DNA of 64,000 nt from Nocardia higoensis NBRC 100133. Its GTDB lineage: Bacteria > Actinomycetota > Actinomycetes > Mycobacteriales > Mycobacteriaceae. Shown here in pieces: positions 33,662-45,182 of this stretch. Both the position numbers and the translations under genes were made by a program. Location: positions 1 through 64,000 of the forward strand of contig NZ_BAGA01000010.1 in assembly GCF_000308595.1 (NCBI RefSeq), in the 5' to 3' direction. Under the pieces are notes generated by a model. The model was not told the origin of the DNA and ran no database searches. It saw only the letters and a list, made by a program, of their open reading frames with translations. Each line of letters opens with the position of its first letter. Position 1 is the stretch's first letter.

Positions 33662-33704
33662 AAAGCGCTGTGATCCACGACGAGGTCGTGAACCACAGCG
33701 CTTT
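33662..33704 (-). terminator. Terminator of the aldehyde dehydrogenase gene
   Basis: AAAGCGCTGTG pairs with CACAGCGCTTT (11 bp), enclosing an inner CACGAC-GAG-GTCGTG hairpin. It lies 35 bp past the stop, with A/T tails on each end. Confidence 0.75.
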
Positions 33705-33739
33705 GCGCCGAAGACGGCCGGACGCGGCCGGCGCGACGG

Positions 33740-35371
33740 CTAGGACTCGCTGTTGCGCTTCAGTTCCAGCAGCGCGGGGACATTGAAGCGGCGCAGGCCA
33801 CGCGCACCGGCCAGTCGCATCGCGCCCACCGCGGTCAGCAGGTTGGGCAGCTTCACCGGGTACCAGAAGAGTTCGCGTTCCTGAGTCGGCATGATCGGCT
33901 TGGTGATCGCCTTCTGCCTGCAGTACTTTCGCACGCCGGCGGCGCCGCCCCATCGCGCGCCGACGCCCGACAGGCCCCAGCCGCCCATCGGCAACGCGAA
34001 GCTGAACAGGTTGGCGAACACGTCGTTGATGTTCACCGCGCCCGCGTTCAGCTGACGCGCGATGCGCTCGCCGCGATCCTTGTCGCCGGTCCAGACCGAC
34101 GCCGACAGACCGTAGATCGAATCATTGGCCAGCCGGACGGCCTCGGCCTCGTCGGCCACCTTGATCACCGGCAGTGTCGGCCCGAAGGTCTCCTCGGTGA
34201 TGCAGCTCATCCCGTGGTCGACATCGACCAGCACGGTGGGCTCGAAGAAGGTGCCCTGGCCGGTGCGCTTGCCGCCGGTGAGCACCTTGGCGCCCGCCGC
34301 GACCGCCTCGTCGACGTGGCGCTGCACGATCCGCACCTGGTTCTCGTTGGCGAGCGCGCCCAGATCGTGCTCGACCGCGCGACCGTCGAGACCTTGGCGC
34401 AGCGCGGCGACCTTCTCGGTGAGCTTGGCGACGAACTCGTCGTAGACCGGTTCCTCGACGTAGACGCGCTCGACCGAGATGCAGACCTGCCCGGCGTTGA
34501 ACATGCCGCCGAAGGCGATGCCGTTGGCGGCGCGCTCGAGATCGGCGTCGGCCAGCACGATCGCCGGATCCTTGCCGCCCAGCTCCAGGCTGTAGGGGAT
34601 CATGCGCTCGACGCAGGCGGCGGCGATCTTGCGGCCGGTCGCGGTCGAACCGGTGAACTGCACGTAGTCGACGTTGTCGATCACCGCGGCGCCGGTCGCA
34701 CCCGCGCCGGTGACCACGGCGAAGACCGGCGGCGCGCCGATCTCCTCCCAGCCCCTGGCCAATTCCAGGGCCGAGAGCGGAGTGACTTCCGAAGGCTTGA
34801 GCACCACGGTCGCGCCCGCGGCCAACGCCGGGAAGACGTCCATGATCGGCATGGCGAGCGGGAAGTTCCACGGCGTGATCACGCCGACGACCGGATAGGG
34901 CCGGTAGGCGACGGTCAGCTTCTTGACCCGCGCCAGCGGGCTGTGCGGCGAGGGATGCTCGTCGGCGAGGAACTTGGCCGCGCGCCGGGCGTAGAAGCCG
35001 ATCAGATCGGCACCGAAGGACGGATCGATCAGCGCGTCGCCGCGCGCCTTGGCCGTCTCGGACTGCAGCACATCGGCCAGGTGCTCGGTGTTGTCGATGA
35101 TCCAGTCCTGGAACGCCAGCAGCCACTTCTTGCGGCCGTCGGGGCCGAGCGACTCCCAGCCGGGCTGGTGCTTGCGCAGTTCGGCCACGGTGGCGGCGAC
35201 CTCGTCGGCGGTCTGTACCGGCACCGTGCCGACGATCTCCCCGGTGCCCGGATTGCGCACCTCGATCACGTCCCGGCTCACGGCCTTTTCTTCGGCGTCC
35301 TGCTGCGCGGCGCTGCCGTCGGCGGCCTGCTCGGTCACGACCTGCTCGATCGCGGACTCGGTGTTGGTCAC
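33740..35371 (-). CDS. Aldehyde dehydrogenase, succinate-semialdehyde type
   Basis: About 543 aa from GTG 35371, chosen because GGGAGAG lies 6-8 nt upstream; GTG 35386 is also open. NAD(P)-dependent aldehyde dehydrogenase motifs: VITPWNFPLAMPIMDVFPAL, KPSEVTPLSALELA, FTGSTATGRKIA, SLELGGKDPAIV with the catalytic Glu, and FNAGQVCISVERV with the nucleophilic Cys. It resembles the GabD2-like succinic-semialdehyde group of actinobacteria. The first ~40 residues are an acidic low-complexity extension. It is divergent from a PucR regulator, which probably controls it. Confidence 0.9.
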   Translation of the reverse strand: MTNTESAIEQVVTEQAADGSAAQQDAEEKAVSRDVIEVRNPGTGEIVGTVPVQTADEVAATVAELRKHQPGWESLGPDGRKKWLLAFQDWIIDNTEHLADVLQSETAKARGDALIDPSFGADLIGFYARRAAKFLADEHPSPHSPLARVKKLTVAYRPYPVVGVITPWNFPLAMPIMDVFPALAAGATVVLKPSEVTPLSALELARGWEEIGAPPVFAVVTGAGATGAAVIDNVDYVQFTGSTATGRKIAAACVERMIPYSLELGGKDPAIVLADADLERAANGIAFGGMFNAGQVCISVERVYVEEPVYDEFVAKLTEKVAALRQGLDGRAVEHDLGALANENQVRIVQRHVDEAVAAGAKVLTGGKRTGQGTFFEPTVLVDVDHGMSCITEETFGPTLPVIKVADEAEAVRLANDSIYGLSASVWTGDKDRGERIARQLNAGAVNINDVFANLFSFALPMGGWGLSGVGARWGGAAGVRKYCRQKAITKPIMPTQERELFWYPVKLPNLLTAVGAMRLAGARGLRRFNVPALLELKRNSES

Positions 35372-35443
35372 TGCTGTCTCTCCCACTGACGTCGTGCTGT
35401 GGACATCGCCCGTGCGCCGACCCTGTGAGTCAGCTCACTGAAC

Positions 35444-35449
35444 TATGAT
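35444..35449 (+). promoter_or_regulatory. Candidate -10 box for the PucR gene
   Basis: TATGAT is a near-consensus -10 hexamer on the plus strand, 60 bp before GTG 35509. No good -35 is seen at the proper distance, which would fit activator dependence. Confidence 0.35.
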
Positions 35450-35451
35450 CG

Positions 35452-35526
35452 TGACACAATACAAGGGGACTTTCTTGGCCCATTTTGTCAATCGGATCGG
35501 GTCTATTTGTGACGGTGAGACAAAAT
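35452..35526. promoter_or_regulatory. Three TGACAMAAT-type boxes, possible PucR operator
   Basis: TGACACAAT (35452-35460), its inverted form ATTTTGTCA (35482-35490) and GAGACAAAAT (about 35517-35526) lie between the aldehyde dehydrogenase and PucR starts. Spacing of about three helical turns between the first two fits a dimeric regulator. Confidence 0.4.
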
Positions 35527-36903
35527 CCGGAGGCGCACCGGCCGGAGAACGGGCCACCGGGCAGGAACGGTCCGGTGGTCGTCGCCTGGCTGGCCGACTA
35601 CGTCTCCGACACCATGCGCTCGGACACCCTCGAACAGGTCGTCGCCCGGCTCGACAGGGTCATCGTGGCCAAAGTGCCCGAACTCGCCGACCGCGACATG
35701 AGCCGCGACCTGGCCGCCAGCACCCGCGCCCACACCAGGACCATGCTGAGCAACCTCACCAGCGACAACTTCGAGTTCAGCCTGCCGCCCGAGGCGCAGG
35801 CCTTCGCCCGCACCATCGCCCGCCGCGGGTTCGACCTGCGGGTGCTGCTGCGCACCTATCACGCCGGCATGGAGGCCGTGCTCGAATACATGAACGAGGC
35901 GGTCGAACAGCGTGAGGTGCCGCGCGAGATCGAACGCGCGGTCATGCTGCGCATGTTCGATCGCACGACCAAATGGATCAGCATGTCGGTGGAACTGCTC
36001 ACCGACACCTATGTCGAGGAGCGCGAGCGGGTACTGCGCGCCGCGCTCAACCGGCGCACCGAGACCGTGCGGGCGCTGCTGGCCGGGGAGGATCTCGACA
36101 GCGATCAGGCCGCGGTGCGGCTCGGCTACCGGCTCACCGGCCACCACCTGGCGTTCGTGCTGTGGACCGATCAGGGCGAGCCCGGCGGCGACGCGGAGGT
36201 GACCGACCTGCTCGACCGGGTCGCCGCCCGGGTGGCCACCGAACTGGGCAGTGCCCGGCTGCTCACGGTGTCCTCGGGGGCCAGTGGGATGTGGGCGTGG
36301 GCCGGACTCGACGATCTCGCCCACGCCGCCGATCTCGCGGCGCCCGGCCGGATCGAGCAACTGCTGGCGGGCTCGGTCGACGAACCCGTACGGATCGCCT
36401 TCGGGGTGCCCGGCGCGCGGATCACCGGATTCCGGTCCGGGCACCGCGAGGCGATGGCGGCCCGTCAGGTCGCCGAGCGCGGCGCGGGCGGCAGGCGGGT
36501 GGTGGCCTACCGGGACGTGGAGATCGCCTATTTGGCCGGCGTCGACGCCGAGGCCATGCGGGGGCTGATCGAACGGGAACTACGCGCGCTGGCGGGCGCG
36601 GAGGAGAACGCCGTCCGGCTGCGCCGCACCCTGCACACCTATCTCGCCCAGCAGCGGAGTCCCGAGGCGACCGCGAAAGCGCTCGGAGTCCACAAGAACA
36701 CCGTGCGCTATCGGTTGCAGCGCATCGAGGAACTGCTCGGGCATCCGATCGAGCAGCGCGGTCTGGCGCTCGAGGTCGCGCTCACCTGCCTGGCCGCCTA
36801 CGACGGCGCGGCGGACCTGCTGCCGCCGCCGTCTCAGTCGGCGACGCCCTCCCTCATCCGCGCCCGGCGCGCGGGCGGCTCGACGCCGTCCGCGCTCGGG
36901 TGA
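35509..36903 (+). CDS. PucR-family transcriptional regulator
   Basis: About 464 aa from GTG 35509; a TTG at 35485 would add eight residues. The N-terminal ~300 residues are all-helical and GGDEF-like as in PucR/CdaR proteins (FVLWTDQGEPGG; GARITGFRSGHREAMAARQV). The C-terminus has the PucR helix-turn-helix: LHTYLAQQRSPEATAKALG, VHKNTVRYRLQRIEELLG. Such regulators often activate an adjacent catabolic gene in response to its substrate. Here that is most likely the divergent aldehyde dehydrogenase. Confidence 0.9.
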   Translation: MTVRQNPEAHRPENGPPGRNGPVVVAWLADYVSDTMRSDTLEQVVARLDRVIVAKVPELADRDMSRDLAASTRAHTRTMLSNLTSDNFEFSLPPEAQAFARTIARRGFDLRVLLRTYHAGMEAVLEYMNEAVEQREVPREIERAVMLRMFDRTTKWISMSVELLTDTYVEERERVLRAALNRRTETVRALLAGEDLDSDQAAVRLGYRLTGHHLAFVLWTDQGEPGGDAEVTDLLDRVAARVATELGSARLLTVSSGASGMWAWAGLDDLAHAADLAAPGRIEQLLAGSVDEPVRIAFGVPGARITGFRSGHREAMAARQVAERGAGGRRVVAYRDVEIAYLAGVDAEAMRGLIERELRALAGAEENAVRLRRTLHTYLAQQRSPEATAKALGVHKNTVRYRLQRIEELLGHPIEQRGLALEVALTCLAAYDGAADLLPPPSQSATPSLIRARRAGGSTPSALG

Positions 36904-37097
36904 TTCGGGAGTTCGGCGAGCAGCGTGGTCGTCGCGGCCGCGATGGTCGCCACGGCCTTGTCCACCGCGGCCTTGGTGGTGGTGGACAGGCCGGACACAC
37001 CACCGACCTTGCGCACGTATTGCAGTGCGGAAGCATAGATTTCCTGCTCGGTAGCGGCAGGTTCCAAACCGCGCAGGCGGGTGATGTCACTACACAT
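36834..37097 (-). CDS. DUF2277 domain protein
   Basis: An 87-aa protein starting MCSDITRLRGLEPAATEQEI, then ASALQYVRKVGGVSGLS and AVDKAVATIAAATTTLLAEL, which fits DUF2277 (MCRNIxxLxxxEPPAT... ALQYVRK) of unknown function. The last ~23 residues lie antisense to the 3' end of the pucR-type gene, a 70-bp tail-to-tail overlap. Single small soluble protein; no signal. Confidence 0.82.
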   Translation of the reverse strand: MCSDITRLRGLEPAATEQEIYASALQYVRKVGGVSGLSTTTKAAVDKAVATIAAATTTLLAELPNHPSADGVEPPARRARMREGVAD

Positions 37098-37232
37098 GGG
37101 TGCACATTAGCTCGCCGAAAGCCGAAGTGGGACCGCAAGAATCCGCCTGCTTCCGAATCTGCCGCAATATCTGCGAAGAAATCCCCGCCGGGGCGATAAC
37201 GGCGCTCCCGCACCGCTCCATGGTGAACAATC

Positions 37233-38180
37233 GTGGGCATGCCTGTCCGCGGTATACCCACATTGACGACCTTCCCGTACGAAGAGCTCGACAAGCGGGA
37301 GGAGGACCACTGGTCGGGCGCCGCCATTTCCGATGACGAGTTGCGTGCGCTGGCGCTCGGTGGCTACTACTCGACGCGCTGGGACGCCTTCCACGACGCG
37401 CTGCTGCTCGGCCCCGAACGTGAGCACCCGCTCGGGGATCGGCGCGAACTCGCGATCGACACGCTGACCGGCGCGTGGGGAATCACCGACGGCACCGAGG
37501 CGCAGGCCTCCATGGAGCAGTTGCTCGACGGCATGCACGCCCCGCTGTACGCGTTGGTGAACCCCCTGGTGAAGGCCTCGATCAATGCCAGCGAACGCGA
37601 TCGCTTCGGTGAGCGCGCCGACCGGCACCGGGCCTTCCTACGACAGATCGCCTCGTTCCGCGGCATGGACAACCCGGAGTCGCTGGTGCGTGACTACGAC
37701 ATCTGGGCCCAGGCCATCAAGATCGGTTTCACCGACCATCTCGCCCGCCCGCTACCGGCCGACATCCACGCCTGGGATCTGGCCAGGGTCGTCGCGGTCG
37801 CCCGGATGGCCTTCACCGCCGGATACATCGAGGCCGATGTGGCCTGGGGGTATCTGATGCGCGCGCTGCCGCTGGCGCAGCGCAAATACCGCAACTGGCG
37901 CCAGTTCGGCGACGCCTACCTCACCGGCTGGACCTACTGGCAGGCGTGCGAGGACCTGGCCGAACTCAAGAACGGCGGCGTCGACCGGCGGCTGGAACTG
38001 CTGCGGTTGTGGATCCGCCCGACCAGCCCGTGGCGGCGCATCGAGCTGAACGGGCCCAAGCCCGAGGTGGGACCCGACCCGCTCGAGGACACCGATCCGC
38101 TGGACCGGATCGACCGCGGCGAACAGCCGGGGGGCGACGCGGCCGGAGATACCGGCGAACCCGGCACGACCGGAGTGTGA
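37233..38180 (+). CDS. DUF1266 domain protein
   Basis: A 315-aa protein (GTG 37233; ATG 37239 is equally plausible). The C-terminal ~170 residues fit DUF1266, with HAWDLARVVAVARMAFTAGY, IEADVAWGYLMRALPLAQ and NWRQFGDAYLTGWTYWQ. The N-terminal part is helical, and the last 40 residues are acidic and disordered. DUF1266 proteins are often near polymorphic-toxin or secretion loci, but none is evident here. Function unknown; soluble, no signal peptide. Confidence 0.8.
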   Translation: MGMPVRGIPTLTTFPYEELDKREEDHWSGAAISDDELRALALGGYYSTRWDAFHDALLLGPEREHPLGDRRELAIDTLTGAWGITDGTEAQASMEQLLDGMHAPLYALVNPLVKASINASERDRFGERADRHRAFLRQIASFRGMDNPESLVRDYDIWAQAIKIGFTDHLARPLPADIHAWDLARVVAVARMAFTAGYIEADVAWGYLMRALPLAQRKYRNWRQFGDAYLTGWTYWQACEDLAELKNGGVDRRLELLRLWIRPTSPWRRIELNGPKPEVGPDPLEDTDPLDRIDRGEQPGGDAAGDTGEPGTTGV

Positions 38181-38216
38181 GCCGGTCCGCGCCGGGCAGA
38201 CCGCGGGGCGGGTGAA

Positions 38217-39170
38217 TCAGCCCGCGTCGGGCAGCGAGCGCAGGATGCCGCGTCCGTAGCGCTGGAACTGCACGTCGTCGACCATCCCGAGTGAGTGCCG
38301 CTCGACCAGGAGTTCCCACTCGGCGTACAGCTGAGCGACATCCGGGTCGGGCGGTCCAGCCGAACCGTCGACGGCCTCGCGGCGTACCGCGAAGCTCACC
38401 GCGAGCGCCACCCGTTCCATATCGGCCCGGTCCGCGCCGGTGAAGCGCAGGGTGAGATGGCCGTCGTTGATCTCGAGGCCGGTCTCGCCGCGCGCGGCGC
38501 CGATCTCGCCGGGCGCCCCGGCGGGCGTCTCGGTGGAATGCGCGTACAGCACCGCGGCGACCGGGAATTCGTGGGCCCAGCCGTTCTCGGGATCGAGCGA
38601 GACGAACAGCACCCGGGAAGTGGTGGCGGCCAGCAGGCCGGGACCGGCGGCCGGGCGCGCGGTGGCCACGGTCGTCTCCAGGACGTATTCGTCGGGCCGG
38701 ACGAAGTGGTGCAGCGCGGCGATGCCCGCCTCCGCGCCGGGACGCCGGGTCATCCTCGACACCGCGCGGTCGACGTCGCCCCTGGTCGGACCGTCCTCGC
38801 CCCACACGGGTGCGGGCGGATCCAGCTCGGGTGCGGCGATGTCGATCCGCTGCGCGTTCAGGATCTGGTCGTTGATGCGCTCGATGATGCGGCCCGCGGC
38901 GGGCACGTCGTGCTCGGCGATGAGGACCGGCAGCGGGGTGCGGTCGGCGGGTACGCCGGTGAGCACCGGGGCGGGGTGGCGCAGATAGATCTCGATGACG
39001 ACGGCGTCGTCGGCCCGCCTGCTCAAGCGGACCTTCAACAGTTCGTCGACGGGAACGTCCAGGACGCGTTCACCCTCGGCGTCGCCCTCGCCACCCGGAC
39101 GGAGAACGATCAGACGTCCGTGCCCGTGCCGCACGATCGCGGTGGGCGTTCGTAGCTCGACTATGTCCAT
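38217..39170 (-). CDS. Hypothetical protein with PH-like segment
   Basis: A 317-aa protein from ATG 39170, chosen because AGGGGGT lies just upstream. The segment DEYVLETTVATARPAAG then LLAATTSRVLFVSLDPENGW resembles the strand pattern of bacterial PH-like (YokE/bPH) domains. The C-terminal LYAEWELLVERHSLGMVDDV recalls a short oligomerisation (SHOCT-like) motif. I do not recognise the whole protein. It has no membrane segment and is divergent from ftsH. Confidence 0.6.
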   Translation of the reverse strand: MDIVELRTPTAIVRHGHGRLIVLRPGGEGDAEGERVLDVPVDELLKVRLSRRADDAVVIEIYLRHPAPVLTGVPADRTPLPVLIAEHDVPAAGRIIERINDQILNAQRIDIAAPELDPPAPVWGEDGPTRGDVDRAVSRMTRRPGAEAGIAALHHFVRPDEYVLETTVATARPAAGPGLLAATTSRVLFVSLDPENGWAHEFPVAAVLYAHSTETPAGAPGEIGAARGETGLEINDGHLTLRFTGADRADMERVALAVSFAVRREAVDGSAGPPDPDVAQLYAEWELLVERHSLGMVDDVQFQRYGRGILRSLPDAG

Positions 39171-39493
39171 ACCCCCTGCGCTCCGTTTTGTGTCGTCGCT
39201 CACGATAGGCCGAACATGACATGCTTGTGTCCACTCGAGGTAAACCGGTGCGGAGAATCGGGAACCTTCGCTGTTTCCCGGTCGTTTACCTGTCGAACCG
39301 CACCGATTGCCGAACGGCGCGATGTATCGAGTAGACCGTACGCGGTAACCTGGCATGTCCGCATCCGATTCCCTCAGCGGACGGAACCCGGGTGCGAAAT
39401 GCCACACGCTGTGCTCGATGTATCGCTGCTCGATGGATCACTCGGCAAGAACCCGGAGAAACCGGAAAGGACTGGCCGCCCGGCCTACGCTCT
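39171..39493. other. ftsH upstream region
   Basis: 323 bp without a gene. Besides the ECF-like promoter below, it contains inverted pairs GGTAAAC (39239-39245)/GTTTACC (39284-39290) and CGGTGCGG (39247-39254)/CCGCACCG (about 39287-39295), which flank that promoter. Nothing coding was recognised. Confidence 0.45.
39260..39286 (+). promoter_or_regulatory. ECF-sigma-like promoter before ftsH
   Basis: GGGAAC (39260-39265), 17 bp, then CGTT (39283-39286) matches the SigE/SigH-type GGGAAC-N16/17-CGTT pattern of actinobacteria. It lies about 205 bp before the ftsH ATG, suggesting stress induction. Confidence 0.4.
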
Positions 39494-41941
<2,448 letters not shown>

Positions 41942-42009
41942 TCCGGTGCCGATTAGGCTCGACCCTCGCCGGGCGAAGATCACCGGCGCGGATTTGGAGG
42001 TGTCCTCGA

Positions 42010-42684
42010 TTGTCGGCCAACCATGACACAGCGCTCGACGACGTGACCGGTGCGGAATTCGACGGCGCGACCAGCGCGGTGTCCGAACCCGGCCTGCGCG
42101 CGGAGGCGACCGGTCGCCTGTTCGACCAGGACCGAGCCGAGGCGGCGATCCGCGAGCTGCTGATCGCCGTCGGCGAGGACCCGGACCGTCCCGGCCTGAT
42201 CGACACCCCGGCCAGGGTCGCGCGCGCCTACCGCGAGATGTTCGCCGGGCTGTACGTCGAGCCCGACCGGGTACTGGACACCACCTTCGACGAAGGGCAC
42301 CAGGAACTGGTGCTGGTGCGCGACATACCGATGTACTCGACCTGCGAGCACCACCTGGTGTCCTTCCACGGTGTCGCGCATGTCGGCTACATCCCCGGCC
42401 CGGCCGGGCGCGTGACCGGCCTGTCCAAGCTGGCCAGGGTCGTCGACCTCTACGCCAAGCGCCCACAGGTGCAGGAGCGGCTGACCAGCCAGATCGCCGA
42501 CGCCGTCATGCGCAAGCTGGAACCGCGTGGCGCAATCGTCGTGGTGGAGGCCGAGCATCTGTGCATGGCGATGCGCGGCATCCGCAAGCCCGGCGCGAGC
42601 ACCACCACTTCGGCGGTGCGCGGTCTGCTGCAGACCAATGCGGCCTCGCGTGCCGAGGCGCTCGATCTGATCCTGCGCAAGTGA
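42010..42684 (+). CDS. folE: GTP cyclohydrolase I
   Basis: A 224-aa enzyme that turns GTP into dihydroneopterin triphosphate, the first folate step. It starts at a TTG, supported by GGAGG 9 nt upstream and the lack of an in-frame ATG or GTG nearby. Zinc-site motifs [13 protein letters not shown] and [11 protein letters not shown] are intact, as is [15 protein letters not shown]. It overlaps folP by 4 bp (GTGA). First gene of the folE-folP-folB-folK operon. Confidence 0.96.
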   Translation: MSANHDTALDDVTGAEFDGATSAVSEPGLRAEATGRLFDQDRAEAAIRELLIAVGEDPDRPGLIDTPARVARAYREMFAGLYVEPDRVLDTTFDEGHQELVLVRDIPMYSTCEHHLVSFHGVAHVGYIPGPAGRVTGLSKLARVVDLYAKRPQVQERLTSQIADAVMRKLEPRGAIVVVEAEHLCMAMRGIRKPGASTTTSAVRGLLQTNAASRAEALDLILRK

Positions 42685-43607
42685 ACCGTTTCGCGGGGCA
42701 GGCAGCGGCTGTGTCTGCCCAGTCCGTCCCGATCGTCACCACACGCGGCGATCGCCGCTGTGTGGTGATGGGCGTGGTCAACGTGACCGGCGATTCCTTC
42801 TCCGACGGCGGGCGATATCTGGATCCGAACCGTGCCATCGCGCACGGCATCGAGTTGTACGCGGCGGGCGCCGACATCATCGACGTCGGCGGTGAGTCGA
42901 CCCGGCCGGGCGCGGAACGCGTGGATCCGGCCACCGAGGCCGCCCGGGTGACCCCGGTGATCCGCGGTCTGGTCGCCGCGGGTGTGCCGACCAGCGTGGA
43001 CACCATGCGCGCCGCGGTCGCCGAGGCCGCGCTGGCCGCCGGTGTCGCGGTGATCAACGACGTGTCCGGTGGCCGTGCCGATCCCGCCATGGTGAAGGTC
43101 GTCGCCGACGCGCAGATCCCGTGGATCCTCATGCACTGGCGGGCGGCGGCCGACTACCGGCACGCCGGGCCCGCCGAGCACTACGACGACGTGGTCGCCG
43201 AGGTGCGTGCCGAACTCGACGCCCAGGTCGAACTGGCCGTCCGCGCGGGCGTCGATCCGGGCAGGCTCATCCTCGATCCCGGTCTCGGCTTCGCCAAGAA
43301 CGCCGAGCACAACTGGGCGCTGCTGGCCGCGCTCCCGGAGTTCGTCGCGGCGGGTCTGCCGGTGCTGATCGGCGCGTCCCGCAAGCGTTTCCTCGGCACC
43401 CTGCTCGCGGGCGAGGACGGTCCCCGGCCGCCCGACGGGCGCGAGGTGGCGACCGCGACGGTCTCCGCGCTCGCCGCCGAGCACGGCGCCTGGGGCGTCC
43501 GGGTGCACGACGTGCGCTCTTCGCTGGACGCGATCGCCGTCGTCGACGCCTGGCGGCGGGCCAGGACCGCGAACCCGACCGAGCGGCCCGGAGGAACCAC
43601 CCGATGA
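42681..43607 (+). CDS. folP: Dihydropteroate synthase
   Basis: 308 aa from GTG 42681 overlapping folE; an in-frame GTG at 42711 would give a start closer to the usual length. It joins pABA to dihydropterin pyrophosphate, the sulfonamide target. Motifs: [62 protein letters not shown] and [12 protein letters not shown]. The stop overlaps the folB start as ATGA. Confidence 0.96.
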   Translation: MNRFAGQAAAVSAQSVPIVTTRGDRRCVVMGVVNVTGDSFSDGGRYLDPNRAIAHGIELYAAGADIIDVGGESTRPGAERVDPATEAARVTPVIRGLVAAGVPTSVDTMRAAVAEAALAAGVAVINDVSGGRADPAMVKVVADAQIPWILMHWRAAADYRHAGPAEHYDDVVAEVRAELDAQVELAVRAGVDPGRLILDPGLGFAKNAEHNWALLAALPEFVAAGLPVLIGASRKRFLGTLLAGEDGPRPPDGREVATATVSALAAEHGAWGVRVHDVRSSLDAIAVVDAWRRARTANPTERPGGTTR

Positions 43608-44032
43608 CCCAGCAGAGCACACCGGCCGCCCCGGCGGGCGCCGCCGATCCGCGAGCGGCCGAACTCGACCGCATCGAACTGCGCGGACTGCGCGTGTTCG
43701 GCAGGCACGGTGTGTTCGAGCACGAACGCCGCGACGGCCAGGATTTCGTGATCGACCTGACCGTGTGGGTGGATTTCACCGTCGCCGCGGCCTCCGACGA
43801 CCTCGCCGCCACCGTCGACTACGGCGCGCTCGCCGAGCGGGCGGTGCGCATCGTGGCGGGCCCGCCGCGCAATCTGATCGAGACGGTGGTCTCCGAGATC
43901 GCCGACGACGTGATGACCGATCCGCGCATCCAGCGCGCCGAAGTGGTGGTGCACAAGCCGTCGGCGCCGATCCCGCACACCTTCGCCGACGTCCGCGTGA
44001 TCACCACCCGCACCAGGCAGGAGGCCGGGTGA
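43604..44032 (+). CDS. folB: Dihydroneopterin aldolase
   Basis: A 142-aa protein from ATG 43604 with GGAGG upstream. It cleaves dihydroneopterin to hydroxymethyl-dihydropterin and glycolaldehyde. Core: [19 protein letters not shown] with the family Gly-x-His-Gly-x-x-x-x-Glu, [12 protein letters not shown], and [19 protein letters not shown] with the catalytic Lys. A ~20-residue Ala/Pro-rich N-terminal extension precedes the domain. Confidence 0.95.
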   Translation: MTQQSTPAAPAGAADPRAAELDRIELRGLRVFGRHGVFEHERRDGQDFVIDLTVWVDFTVAAASDDLAATVDYGALAERAVRIVAGPPRNLIETVVSEIADDVMTDPRIQRAEVVVHKPSAPIPHTFADVRVITTRTRQEAG

Positions 44033-44096
44033 GCGGCAGGTCGCTGTCGACCGGTGCGCCCGCGGGCCGGTCCACTCGGGTGGGGCGGGTGGCCGG

Positions 44097-44648
44097 ATGA
44101 GCCGCGCGGTGCTGTCGATCGGCTCGAATCTCGGTGATCGCCTGGCGCACCTGCGCGGGGTGGTCGAGGAGTTCGCCGACTGCCTGGTCGCTGTCTCGCC
44201 GGTGTACGCGACGGCGCCGTGGGGTGGGGTCGAACAGGACGATTTCCTGAACGCGGTGCTGGTGGTCGACGACGACGCGCGGGAACCGGTCGATTGGCTG
44301 ACCGCCGGGCAGCGCCTGGAGCGGGCGGCGCACAGGGTCCGCGAGATCCGCTGGGGCGCAAGGACACTCGATGTCGATGTGGTCTGGTGCGCCCGGGGCG
44401 GCGAACCGGTGGTCAGTGCCGATCCGGTGCTCACCCTGCCGCATCCGCGCGCCCACGAACGCGCCTTCGTGCTGATCCCGTGGCTGGCGGTGCAGCCGGA
44501 GGCGACGCTGGCGGTGGCGGGCGTCGTACGACCGGTGCGAGACTGGCTGGCCGATCTGGACGCCGCCGAACGCGCGGGTGTGCGCCGCACCGAGTTGTCG
44601 TTGAGTACCCGCGCGATCGCGGGGGAGGGATCGACGGAGTGCAACTGA
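44097..44648 (+). CDS. folK: Hydroxymethyl-dihydropterin pyrophosphokinase
   Basis: A 183-aa protein from ATG 44097, 64 bp after folB. It transfers pyrophosphate from ATP to hydroxymethyl-dihydropterin. Motifs: LSIGSNLGDRLAHLRGVV, QDDFLNAVLVVD, and the signature RWGARTLDVDVVW with LPHPRAHERAFVLIPW. The stop overlaps the next start by 10 bp. Confidence 0.95.
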   Translation: MSRAVLSIGSNLGDRLAHLRGVVEEFADCLVAVSPVYATAPWGGVEQDDFLNAVLVVDDDAREPVDWLTAGQRLERAAHRVREIRWGARTLDVDVVWCARGGEPVVSADPVLTLPHPRAHERAFVLIPWLAVQPEATLAVAGVVRPVRDWLADLDAAERAGVRRTELSLSTRAIAGEGSTECN

Positions 44649-45112
44649 AGCCGACCAAGGCGTGGGATCTGGTGGCCACGTTCGCGATCGCGGCGCTGCT
44701 GGCCTGGGGGGCGACGCGGTTCGCCTACGGCAGTTTCCCGCCGATCTCGGTATTCGCCGGCGCATCGCTGTATCCGGTGGCGGTGATCGAGGCGGTGCTG
44801 GCGTTCGTCATCCGTGCCAGGGTGCACAACGAGGAAGTCGGCACCGGCCGCAAACTGCACCCGATCACCGCGGCCCGCGCGGTCGCGCTGGCCAAGGCCT
44901 CGGCGCAGGTGGGTGCGATCGTCGCGGGCATCTGGCTCGGTTTCCTGTTCTGGGTGTTCCCGCAGCGCGGTGAGCTGACCGCTGCCGCCGCGGACGCCCC
45001 CGGTGCCGTCGTGGGCTTCTTCGCGGGTGTGGCGTTGGTCGCCGCCGCACTGTGGCTCGAGTATTGCTGTCGGGCTCCTGAGGACCACACCGACGACACA
45101 GCAACCACGTAG
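44639..45112 (+). CDS. DUF3180 membrane protein
   Basis: A 157-aa protein from GTG 44639 with GGGGGAGGGA upstream. Four membrane segments: LVATFAIAALLAWGATRFAY, SVFAGASLYPVAVIEAVLAF, QVGAIVAGIWLGFLFWVF, and AVVGFFAGVALVAAALWLEY. The loop between helices 2 and 3 has LHPITAARAVALAKASAQ, typical of DUF3180. The family is nearly always linked to folK in actinobacteria (Rv3605c in M. tuberculosis, from memory). Function unknown. Confidence 0.9.
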   Translation: MQLKPTKAWDLVATFAIAALLAWGATRFAYGSFPPISVFAGASLYPVAVIEAVLAFVIRARVHNEEVGTGRKLHPITAARAVALAKASAQVGAIVAGIWLGFLFWVFPQRGELTAAAADAPGAVVGFFAGVALVAAALWLEYCCRAPEDHTDDTATT

Positions 45113-45169
45113 CGAACTTCGGGGCTCGAATCACACCGGCTCGTCGTGGGCGCGCCCGCGCGCGCAAGC

Positions 45170-45175
45170 TACCCT
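45170..45175 (+). promoter_or_regulatory. Leaderless -10 box of the Rv3604c-like gene
   Basis: TACCCT ends exactly 7 nt before ATG 45183; no ribosome site is present. This fits leaderless transcription. Confidence 0.5.
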
Positions 45176-45182
45176 GGCGGGC

